From NCBI GenBank assembly GCA_044357715.1, contig JBIKPA010000025.1, positions 1 through 17,891 of the forward strand: 17,891 bases of DNA, given 5' to 3'. The notes under the pieces are model-generated. The model searched no databases. It had not been told where the DNA came from and worked only from the letters and a program-made list of their open reading frames with translations. Origin of the DNA: IMCC26207 sp044357715. GTDB lineage: Bacteria > Actinomycetota > Acidimicrobiia > Acidimicrobiales > Microtrichaceae. The position numbers and the translations under genes were made by a program. Each line of letters starts with the position of its first letter. Position 1 is the first letter of the stretch. This document shows, in pieces, positions 1-8,700 of the stretch.

Positions 1-1229
1 TCATGGTGTGGATCCACGGCGGTGGGTTTGAGATGGGCTCTGGGTCCTCTCCGCTGTACCACGGTGACTCATTTGCGCGAGACGGGGTGGTGCTGGTCAC
101 GCTCAACTATCGATTGGGTGCACTTGGCTTTCTTGAACTCGCAAGCATTGATCCTCTCTACGCGGGGTCTGGAAACCTTGGGCTACTTGATCAGGTGGCG
201 GCGCTGGAATGGGTGAGGGACAACATCTCTCAGTTTGGTGGAGATGCCAACAACGTCACCATCTTTGGTGAGTCCGCTGGAGCTATGAGCGTCTCTACTT
301 TGCTCACGATGCCAAGAGCCACTGGGCTCTTCCACAAGGCGATTGCGCAGTCAGGTGCAGCCTCGTCTTGTCGGTCACCCGAGCAGGCAGCGATAGACAC
401 CGCCGAGTACTTGGAGTTCGCCGGACTCTCGACCGTTGAGCAGCTAAACGCAGCAACCCCCGAGCAGCTTCTGGCAGCGCACGCCGCACTGGGTGCAGCG
501 CGTATGGCCGACCCGGAAGGCCTCGTCGAAAAGCACACTGGGCCACTCGCATTTTTGCCATTTCGCCCGGTAGCAGACGGGCAAGAGGTGCCCGCCGATC
601 CGCTCTCAGCAGTTGGTGAGGGGAGCGCCACAGGGATTCCCCTGCTGATAGGTACCAACCTTGAGGAGTGGAAGCTCTTTGCCCTGATGACTCCGCCGGC
701 GGCCACCGAGGAGGGGCTGATTGCGCGCTTCGGACTGGTATCTCAGCAGCCAGAGGACGCGCTGCAGGTCTACCGCGATCAGCATCCCGATGCCTCACTT
801 GCAGACTTAGAGGGGGCCGTGCTGACCGACTTTGTGTTTCGTATTCCCGCTACCCGATTAGCTCAGGCCCAGTCCCCGCACGCTGCGGTGTGGCAGTACC
901 GTTTTGATTGGCGCAGTCCTGCTTGGAACGGCATGATCGGAGCAGCACATGCAGTCGAGATTCCCTTTGTGTTTGACCTTGTGCACGATCACCGTTTGCA
1001 CGTGCTTGTGGGCCCAGAGGCTCCTGCGGACTTAGCCTCGGCCATGCACAACGCCTGGGTTGAGTTCGCCCGATCAGGCACACCTTCGGCAGCAGAACTG
1101 CCGGTCTGGCCACAATCTGACGGGACTGACCGACCTGTGATGTTGCTTGAGGCTGTCTCTACGGTTGGGCTTGATCCCGAGCCGTTGACCACTCGATTCT
1201 GGGAGTCTGCAAACGAAACGGCGGGCTGA
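1..1229 (+). CDS. Type B carboxylesterase / alpha-beta hydrolase, 5'-truncated by window edge
   Basis: This gene encodes a serine hydrolase expected to cleave carboxylic esters. Only the C-terminal ~408 residues are present; the family is usually around 500 residues, so roughly 100 are missing upstream. The frame is open from the window edge, and the first ATG at position 3 is probably internal because it lies directly in the oxyanion-hole motif HGGGF. Counting from that Met, I see the nucleophile elbow GESAG with Ser91, a second triad element in GTNLEEW (probably Glu222), and the His in GAAHAVEIPF (His316). Order and spacing match p-nitrobenzyl-esterase-type enzymes. The TGA stop lies inside a terminator hairpin shared with the convergent lipoprotein gene. 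The substrate cannot be read from the sequence. Any signal peptide would be outside the window. Confidence 0.93.
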   Translation, partial: MVWIHGGGFEMGSGSSPLYHGDSFARDGVVLVTLNYRLGALGFLELASIDPLYAGSGNLGLLDQVAALEWVRDNISQFGGDANNVTIFGESAGAMSVSTLLTMPRATGLFHKAIAQSGAASSCRSPEQAAIDTAEYLEFAGLSTVEQLNAATPEQLLAAHAALGAARMADPEGLVEKHTGPLAFLPFRPVADGQEVPADPLSAVGEGSATGIPLLIGTNLEEWKLFALMTPPAATEEGLIARFGLVSQQPEDALQVYRDQHPDASLADLEGAVLTDFVFRIPATRLAQAQSPHAAVWQYRFDWRSPAWNGMIGAAHAVEIPFVFDLVHDHRLHVLVGPEAPADLASAMHNAWVEFARSGTPSAAELPVWPQSDGTDRPVMLLEAVSTVGLDPEPLTTRFWESANETAG

Positions 1230-1256
1230 CCAAGCGTTCAGCCCGCCAATCGTTTC
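1215..1256. terminator. Bidirectional terminator between convergent genes
   Basis: A perfect 10-bp stem pairs 1220-1229 (GGCGGGCTGA) with 1238-1247 around an 8-nt loop. An outer GAAAC/GTTTC pairing (1215-1219 with 1252-1256) extends it past a small bulge. The left arm contains the esterase stop codon and the right side ends next to the stop of the opposing lipoprotein gene. Modest T-richness on both outer sides fits use in both directions. Confidence 0.75.
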
Positions 1257-1589
1257 TTAGGACTCGTCTACCTGAACTGAGTACTGAACGTCTGTGTCAT
1301 CGACACTGTCCACCGTTACAGTTGCGCCGATTTCAGAGCCGTCATCGGAGGTCACTGTGCAACGGACCTCTGCGTCAACCTCTGCGACCAAGTCGTCCTC
1401 GCATGACACCGAGGCAGGCGCTTGGCCGACAGTCTCTTCGAGTTGAGTTGCAACACCTGACTCCAAGTCTGCCTGCGAAACCACGTTGTCACCGACGCTG
1501 ACCTCACCAGAGCAACCAGCCGCAAGTGCAGCAACTACAAACAGCGGTACCAATAGGGCTGCGGCTTTGCCGTAGCGAGTAGATGTCAT
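1257..1589 (-). CDS. Small lipoprotein, DUF4333-like
   Basis: This encodes a 110-residue exported lipoprotein of unknown function. The N-terminus has a basic start (T-S-T-R-Y-G-K), a hydrophobic core and a lipobox AAGC that would place the lipidated Cys at residue 26. The mature part is short and acidic, with two cysteines (C63 and C77) and a DDGSEIGATVTVDSV segment. That arrangement resembles the DUF4333 domain of actinobacterial lipoproteins, in which two Cys flank a short segment and a beta-hairpin follows. A GAGGAG Shine-Dalgarno precedes the ATG at 1589. The gene converges on the esterase and shares its terminator. The export call is firm; the DUF assignment is by pattern only. Confidence 0.85.
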   Translation of the reverse strand: MTSTRYGKAAALLVPLFVVAALAAGCSGEVSVGDNVVSQADLESGVATQLEETVGQAPASVSCEDDLVAEVDAEVRCTVTSDDGSEIGATVTVDSVDDTDVQYSVQVDES

Positions 1590-1609
1590 GGGTACTCCTC
1601 AGTGTTATG

Positions 1610-1653
1610 TCAGAGCTGAACCGCTCTGACCCCCTCACGCTAGTTCAGTGAGG
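1610..1653. other. Two small inverted repeats upstream of the DUF4333-like gene
   Basis: TCAGAGC at 1610-1616 pairs with GCTCTGA at 1623-1629, and CCTCAC at 1633-1638 pairs with GTGAGG at 1648-1653. They lie in the 5' region of the lipoprotein gene read on the minus strand. No T-tract follows, so they are more likely leader structure or an operator than a terminator. No role is assigned. Confidence 0.35.
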
Positions 1654-1660
1654 CTGAAAG

Positions 1661-1732
1661 GGTTACAGGTTGTGGTCCACGCCTTGGGCTAGAGCCGTGA
1701 GGGCAGCAACGTCGACTGCGTCACCAGTCTGC
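1661..1732 (-). pseudogene. Duplicated 3' end of the DUF3558-like lipoprotein gene (tail fragment)
   Basis: This stretch aligns without gaps to 2079-2150, the 3' end of the neighbouring lipoprotein gene. By my count 62 of 72 positions agree, including a 35-bp identical run (1679-1713 versus 2097-2131). Read on the minus strand it still encodes the same ending in frame, LQTGDAVDVAALTALAQGV then DHNL and a stop, against QTGDDVDVAALTALAQGV then EANL. Upstream on the minus strand the frame soon meets a stop within a 13-bp tandem repeat, and no start or lipobox remains. It is either the remnant of a paralogue or a duplicated gene end. It lies beyond the terminator of the intact gene. Confidence 0.8.
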
Positions 1733-1822
1733 AACCCCAACTGCCTCACCGGTCTGCGTCACCAGCCCGCGTCACGGGTCTGCGATACCAGCCCGCGTCA
1801 CCAGCCCGCGTCACGGGTCTGC
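1720..1822 (-). repeat. 13-bp tandem repeat array, about 8 units
   Basis: Read on the minus strand the stretch divides into 13-bp units of the type GCAGACCCGTGAC, GCGGGCTGGTGAC, GCAGACCGGTGAG and GCAGACTGGTGAC, with one 12-bp unit at 1733-1744. Unit boundaries fall at 1720, 1733, 1745, 1758, 1771, 1784, 1797 and 1810. The unit nearest the duplicated gene tail is the sequence coding for its Q-T-G-D residues, so the array seems to have grown from coding DNA. Thirteen is not a multiple of three, so expansion breaks the frame. Units are contiguous, which rules out CRISPR. Confidence 0.8.
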
Positions 1823-1872
1823 ATCACCGCAACGAGGTGGCAAGTTCCGGCATCGCCGATGCGTAATCAGCA

Positions 1873-1929
1873 CAAAAAACCTATTGGGTTGCACAGCGGT
1901 CGATACGTGACCCGGTTGCAACCCAATAG
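1873..1929 (-). terminator. Strong Rho-independent terminator for the DUF3558-like lipoprotein gene
   Basis: A perfect 13-bp inverted repeat pairs 1881-1893 (CTATTGGGTTGCA) with 1917-1929. The loop contains a further GGTC/GACC pairing (1898-1901 with 1909-1912). On the minus strand the hairpin is followed by a run of T (A-tract at 1874-1879 on the plus strand). This marks it as an intrinsic terminator for transcripts coming from the gene that ends at 2081, leaving a 3' untranslated stretch of about 150 nt. Confidence 0.85.
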
Positions 1930-1957
1930 CTGGATAAGGCGATGGGCCCGCTCTGGT

Positions 1958-2047
1958 TGGGCTGGTCCTGGGCGGCCCGCTCGCGGTGGGCTGGCTCTGG
2001 GTGGGCCGGCTTTGTGTGAATCGGCTGGCTCTGGGTGAATCGGGGAT
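1958..2047. repeat. Degenerate ~30-bp tandem repeat in the 3' untranslated stretch
   Basis: Three imperfect units are visible at 1958-1986, 1987-2016 and 2017-2047. The 15-mer GGCTGGCTCTGGGTG occurs exactly at 1989-2003 and 2023-2037, and GTGAATCGG at 2016-2024 and 2035-2043. Composition is strongly G-biased on the plus strand. The repeat sits between the stop of the DUF3558-like gene and its terminator. No open frame across it looks genuine. Confidence 0.6.
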
Positions 2048-2080
2048 AGGGGGGCCGGCTCAGCAGATTGCGCAGAGCGG

Positions 2081-2698
2081 TTACAGGTTCGCCTCTACGC
2101 CTTGGGCTAGAGCCGTGAGGGCAGCAACGTCTACGTCGTCGCCAGTTTGCGAAACGGTAATCAGCTTGCCCTGATCTGCCTCAAACACGATGGTGCGACC
2201 GATGCCGCCTCCGCCTGCAATCAGGCCGCCTTCGTAGATCTTGCCGTTGGTTCCAACATCAACCGGAGTTGGCGAATCAAGTGCACTCAGGAGCATCTCC
2301 AGGGGGTTGATCACTGCGTCGGGCCCTTCGGTCACCACTTGAACGGTGACGATGTTGATGGGGTCATCTGGATTCTCGATGGGGGAGTTCCAACTGCAGA
2401 TGTCATACGCGATATCAGGTGGGCCATCTTCTCCGGCACGGTCGAGCGCTTCGCCCTCACCTGTAATGCCCAAGGCTTGAAGGAGAGCAGGGTCGGCAAG
2501 TGCACAAACGTCCACTCCCTCTGGGGCAGACGTAGTTGAATCGCTTGAACCAGAATCCGCGTTCCCTGATTCTTCTGTACCTGATTGTTGTGTGCCGCTG
2601 CTGTCGCCTGAGTCACTTGAACTGTCAGAACTGCTGCACCCAGCTAGAAGTATGGCTGCGGTGAATCCTGCAATCAGAAAGTATTTTGCGCGCATCAT
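2081..2698 (-). CDS. Lipoprotein, DUF3558-like
   Basis: This encodes an exported lipoprotein of about 205 residues with no known reaction. The signal peptide ends in the lipobox LLAGC (lipidated Cys21). A Ser/Asp/Gly-rich linker of about 40 residues follows, then a globular part with VDVCALADPALLQALG and AYDICSWNSP. The two cysteines (C65 and C101) in C-x-L and C-x-W contexts resemble the DUF3558 family of actinobacterial lipoproteins. Two ATGs stand in tandem (2698 and 2695). The sequence GAGGG abuts the first, so the second may be the real start. The gene lies 97 nt downstream of the giant surface-protein gene on the same strand with no visible terminator between, so read-through is possible. 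A copy of its last ~24 codons lies at 1661-1732. Confidence 0.85.
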   Translation of the reverse strand: MMRAKYFLIAGFTAAILLAGCSSSDSSSDSGDSSGTQQSGTEESGNADSGSSDSTTSAPEGVDVCALADPALLQALGITGEGEALDRAGEDGPPDIAYDICSWNSPIENPDDPINIVTVQVVTEGPDAVINPLEMLLSALDSPTPVDVGTNGKIYEGGLIAGGGGIGRTIVFEADQGKLITVSQTGDDVDVAALTALAQGVEANL

Positions 2699-2795
2699 CC
2701 CTCAGTTCATTGGTTATGGAAGTGACCTGAATTTAGCCAATATGAAGCACTTCTGCGTCGATAGTTACTACAGAGGTGTTGACCTGGCACTAGAC

Positions 2796-5700
2796 CTACC
2801 CCCGAAACCACCTGCGGGCGGGATGTCCTACGGATGCGCTCCACAGCACTGCTGCGCCAAGGCTTAACAACCCAAATGCAAGCAGCAACATTTTGAAAAG
2901 CTCAGACCCGGTAAGGGCAAGCGGCAGCGGGCTAGTTGCACTCAGAACGGTCACGCTTCCTTGGCCGCAGGTTGCAGCGTCAGCGGCGCAGTTCGCAGAG
3001 GCTGATTCAACAGCAGCGGGGGTTTGTGCACTGGCAACGTTGACAATGACCGTTCCGGGGGCAGCAGTAACTCGGCTCACGAGTGTGAGCCCTGCGCTTG
3101 AACCTGCGGGGATCAGGTTTGCATAGGTGCAGGTGACGGTGTTGTTGGCTTCGCTGCAGGCCCAACCGTCACCGCTAGCCGAGACGAACTGCAGGCCCGC
3201 CGGAAGCGGATCGGTGACGGTGGTTGGTCCAACCGTTGAACTCGGTCCACCGTTTGCCACCGCAATGTTCCATGTAGCTACTCGGTCGAGTGTGATTGAA
3301 CCAGTCTTGGTCACCGAAATATCGACCCGTGCAGTCACCGTAACGGTGTCGGAGTCAGTGTTGTTTTGGGGGTCGGTATCAGTTGCTGCAGAACTGACCG
3401 TGGCGGAATTTACGGCCTGCGGGTACGCAGCCGGGAGGACATCGACGACAACAGAGATCGGCGCGGCCGCTGCACCTATTGCAAGAGGCTCAGCGGAAGT
3501 GCAGGTCACGAGTTGTGACGCTTGGCTGCACGACCAACCAGTACCAGTTGCCGAGACGAACTGAAGCCCGGTGGGCAGCGTGTCGACCACAGTGATAGGG
3601 CCAGGGTCTTGAGTCGGCCCGGCGTTTGCTACCTGCAACGTGAAGCTGCCTTGGCTACCAACTTCGAAGTCTCCGGCATGAGATTTTTGGATGCTCAAGT
3701 CAACCACTGGGGCAACGTCTACAGCGTCGGTGTCGGTGTTGTTCGCTGGGTTCGGATCGGGTGTCGTGGCAGCAACAGTTGCCGAGTTCACAACCTGAGG
3801 GACAGCCTCGGCGCCGACCTGTGCAGTGACGATGATTGCTTCGGCCGCACCAACTGCAAGGGCGCTGCCGGGTTCAGTGCTGGCGAGGTCGCAGGACACT
3901 GCTTGTCCGGCAACGGTGCAGTCCCAAACCGAATCTGGGCTAGCACCAGCAGCCGAAATTGGGGTCAGGCCAGCGGGGAGTGTGTCGGTGACGGTCACAC
4001 CTTCGGCTGTTGAGGGGCCAAGGTTAGAAACTGCCAAGGTGAAGGTGACGTTGCCCAGGTAATCCACGGCACCGGTATGGCTCTTTGTCATTGCCAGATC
4101 TGCGCTGCGGGTGACATCGTTTGTGACCGAGTCGGTGTTGTTCTCTGGCAGAGGGTCCGGGGTGACCTCGGGTGTCACCGTTGCGGTGTTGACTACCGAC
4201 TGTGCTGAATCAGTTGCAGGTATTGCCGCAGTGATCGTGATGGGCGGGGCATCAGTGGCAGCGGCTAAGTCTGCGCTACGCAAGCAAGTCACCACCTGAC
4301 CTACCGCGCTACATGACCAGTCGGTTCCAACGGCTGAAACAAAGCCAAAATCGCCCGGCAGAGTATCGCTGACCACAATGGGCTGGGAGTCGGTTGCCTC
4401 CGAGGTGTCTGGGCCCAGATTGCTTACCTGCAAGGTGTAGATGAGGTTTGTTCCAGCTACTGCTGCTGGCGAAGAAGTCTTTGAGATTGCAAGATCGGCA
4501 CTCGGCAAGAGCGTGACGACTGCAGAGTCGGTGTTGTTGCCCGGGTTGGGGTCAAAAGTGGGAGAGGTGACGCTGGCTGTGTTCGTGAACTCGGTTCCTG
4601 CGGGGAGAGCCGTTGGAACCTGAGTGAGCAACGTGATTTCGGAAAGGGAGTCGCCGGGACTCAGTTCGCTCGGGGTGGAACTTGTGCAAGAGATGGTTGA
4701 TTGGTCTGATTGCAGCGCACAAGTCCAGCCAGTACCGGTAGCCGAAATAAACCCAAAGCCCGGTGGGAGACTATCGGTCACACGGAAAGGGCCTGCTGCG
4801 TCATCGGGCCCAAGATTTGAGACCTCTAGCGTCCAGGTTGCCTGACCACCAGCATTGACCGTTGCTGTGTCGGCGAGCTTTGTCATCGCAAGATCAGCGG
4901 ACGCGATCAACGCATCGGCGGTGGCTGGGCCTGTGGAGTAACTGCCGCCAGCGTTTCCGGTCGCTCCGGTGAGGTCCGCCCCCTCTGCGAACACCGTATT
5001 GGTGTTGGGGTTGGCAAACCCAACACCCGGGTTGGTGACCACCTCGGCTGTGGGAATTGCCCGGTACTCAAACCGGGCCGTCTGCCCAATGGGAAGATCG
5101 CCAAAATCTGTCCAGAGCAGGTTCTGAACCTCTGGCACCGAGATCCCTAAAGTTGGTTCGATAGAAACTGCTGTGCCGCCGGGTTGGGGATTAGTTAGGA
5201 CTGCAGACCCGGGCACGTACGTCCAGTTCGCTGGCAGCGTGTCGCTTGCGTTCACAGAGAAGCCGTCTGCGTTACCTGTGTTCGTTACCTCAAAAGCCCA
5301 AGTGAACTCGTCGCCAAGGCTGGCAAATGGCCCACCCGGTGTAGATTTTGTGACCGAAAAGGCAGGGAACGCTGGTGTGACTACCGCCGAGGCCTCTGGT
5401 CCAACGTACGTGCGCCGATCAGCAAAGAAGAAAGGCAAACTTGCGTAGCTAGTAACGCTTGCTGTGTTCGTGAGCGCAGCGCCCGTCAGGTATTCAGAGG
5501 CTGCGAGGGTGGCCGAGTAGGTCAGCGTGAATGATTCCCCAGGGTCGAGTGGACCGAGGTCAAGTGGCCCGCCACCTGCCCAGGTGATCTGCCCGTTGCC
5601 GAGGGTTGGGTCAGAGCTCGTGAGTATGCCGCCATTAGAAATGCTTGTTGGGTCGACAATGACGCCCACGGGAACATCATCTGCAACCGCAATCTGCCAA

Positions 5701-8700
5701 GCCTGCGAGACCGTCGCGGCAGAACCATTGGTGACGGTGACGGAGTAGTCGAATACTTCACCTGCTTCGGGAGTCTCGTCAGTCACGGACTTCGAAATGC
5801 TGAGCTCTGGTTCCAAGATGCCAATCGTTGCTTCGGCTGGTCCTGCAGATTCAGCGAGAGCAGTTGCTTCGGTAACCGTTGTAGGGGCCGGAACTTCGCC
5901 GTTCAGACTCCACTTTGCTGTCGCCGAGTTTGTGCGCGCTGCGCCAGCGACATTCGCCGGATTATCAAGCACCACAGTTGAGTACGCAACCGTGATCAGA
6001 CGGTCGTTGACTGCATCTGCTGGCAGCGCACCAGCAAACCAGCCGACTGTCTGCCCGGAAGAAGTGAGCGGAGCTCCAAAGTTGGGGTCCAAGCCGGTGC
6101 AGGGCGTGGCCGTACCGCTGAGCACACAGGTGACCGAGCTTGTTGTGAAGTTCGGGAATGTTGCGTCAAGGCCATCGGGGAGAACATCAATTATCGAGGT
6201 ATTAAAGAAGCTTGTGCTCTTTGGAATTTTGACCGTGGCGGTGTAATCAACTTGGTCGCCAATTGTTGCTTGGTCAGGGAACACACCCTTGGTGATCGTC
6301 AGTGTGGTGACGTTTACCGCGGCCGATGCAGTCTTGGTATACACCCGCTCATCAGGGCTGGCTGTGTAGCCATTGTTGAGTGTGGTTCCCGTGAGCGTTG
6401 CGGTATTTGTGTAGCGGGCAGCACCCACAGCATCTGGGGTGACAATGCCGGTGTACTTGAGCAGTTTGCGATTCGAGCTGCCAGCAAGGACGCTGCCAGC
6501 CTCCCAGCGCAGGCGAGTCTGGCCAACTGCGCAGCCGTTCGCCCCTGATCCCGCCTCGGTAGCCACCGTTCCGCCTTGGTTCAGTGTCACCGCGTTGAAA
6601 GTGATTTCCGCCGGCAGGCAGTCAATCACCAGCGTGTCATGCGAGGGCGGCCGGCCGTTGCTGTTTCCGGCAGTCAGTGTGTACGTGACGGTCTGCCCGC
6701 CTATCACGGTGGTGGGGTTGGCAGCTTTTGCGATCGTCGGGTTTGGCTCTACCACCGTCAGTGCAGCCTGTGCTGTCCGTGCCGGCAGGTTGCTTCCGCC
6801 TGACAGGGCAGAGGTGCTAGCAAAGCTTGCCGTGTTGGTGCGAACGGTACCGTTCTTGTTGCTGCTCAACGTAGACATCTGAGCGGTGATCGTGACTTGA
6901 AAGAGTTGGTCGGTAGACGTGGTGTTTTGATACGTGGCCGGGAAACTCAGTGTTCCTGTCGCAGAGTCCAGACTGACCCCGCTAGGCAAGGCTGTAACCG
7001 GGGGTGTTCCCGTTGCAGAGAAGCCCGCTGTTGCACTCAAAAAGGTGAGACCAGTGGGCATCGGGTCCGTCAGGATGCCGTTATAGACCGTGCTACGCGC
7101 AGGCACGATTACGCCCACGGTATAGGTCGCTTCTTCGCCGATGGTTGCCTGAGACGGCAGGTTGTTATTTGACTCATCAATCTGAGTGACAACAGCCTTT
7201 GTCACTTGGGCATCCGTAGTTAGAACAAACGAGTTATCACTTGCTGCTGCGACGTTCTCGAGTGGCTCCGCATCAGGGTTGATATTTTGAGCGGGGTAGT
7301 ACTCGCTTGTCTCGCCATCGACGTTGGTAAAGGAGCGGAAGGATTCAATAGCAGCGGAATTTTCGAAGCGAGTCGAGACGCTGATCTGTGCTGGCAGGCG
7401 CATCTCGTAGGTAAGCGACATTGTTTCGCTTACGTCAATCGAGTACGTGTTCGTGAGGTCTGGCGTGGGGAAGGACCACACGATGACACTCTGCACAGCC
7501 GAGTTGCCATAGGCCGAGTTGACCGTCGGGTGGGCGGGGTTGCCGGGGTTGGTGCAAGTTGCAATGCCACCTGGTAGTGGAGCAGTAGAGAGGACAGTCG
7601 GCGCTGGCAGCGGTCCGTGGGTGGCAACTGCAAAATCAGAGACGGCGGCACAAGTAATGCCAAGGGGGAGAACATCCCATGTGCTCAGTCCTCGGACCGA
7701 GAAGTTGGCTCCAGGGAACCCCTCTCTTCCCGTGTTCGCAATATCAACTCTGAAGGTGGCAGTTGCTTCCTCGGTGACCGGTATTCCATCTGTGTCAGGC
7801 GGGTTGGGTCCATTAGAGGGAGAGTCGACGCTGTACACGCCCTTGGTGACTCCGATATCAGGACCGGGTGCTACCAAGAAGTCAACCGCGTCGCGCGTGG
7901 AGAGGACGCGGCCTGCAGAATCCTCGGTGCGCAGCTTCATCAGATTTCCTAAGAGGTCTGGTTTGGCGCCCGTTGTGGGTTCGAGAACAGTCACTGCAAC
8001 CACTGCTTCAAACACTGCTCCTGCTTGAGCGAACCGCACCCCGTTTTGAACATCACCAAGGGTCCAAGACCCAACACCTGGTGCAGCCGTTGGTGGAACA
8101 AACTCGGCAACGGTCACCGTGTTGGCCGAGGTTGGCGCAACGCTGTTGACCACGTAACTGGTGTCAACCGGGAAGTAATCACTGAGCACCGGGGCTCGGG
8201 TCTTGACCGTGGATGGAAAGTTGACCCGAAGCTTGAAGCAGATCTGATCGCCTTGGCGGAAGGTGAGTTGCTCGGGTGTGAACTCCACGGCCTCCCCATA
8301 GGCAGGTGACGTAGTTGTTGCACAATCTACGAGCGGATTGCCGGTCTGAGGTGGTGAGGTATCTCTTGGCTTGAGTTGTTTATCAACGGTTGGACCCGCC
8401 GTGTTCTGAGTCGCTGAAGCTGTGTCGGTCACCGTTTGTGGGCCAGATTCATCAGTATTTGGAATTGGTGTTGTCGTTGCGCTGAGTGAGGCCCGGTTGG
8501 TAAACGAATCCCCGGCAACTGTTGGTAGTCCTGCACGTTCCCCGGCGGTATACGTACTGCGCATCCTTGCTTGAAAACTGATGGTTCTCGTTGAGTTGTC
8601 ACTGAGTGCCAGCGGCGAAAAGACGATGTTGTATGCCCCTGTGCTTGCGTCGTACACAACGCTCGAGAAGGGAGTGGTCGGAGCGCTGCCACCACCGGGG

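Noticed and set aside
1720..1822. Possible CRISPR array.
   Set aside because: Units are 13 bp and contiguous, with no spacers and no cas genes nearby.
1670..2038. A 122-codon plus-strand open frame across the repeat interval.
   Set aside because: It is made from the 13-bp and 30-bp repeats and the antisense of the duplicated gene tail; no ribosome-binding site and low-complexity product.
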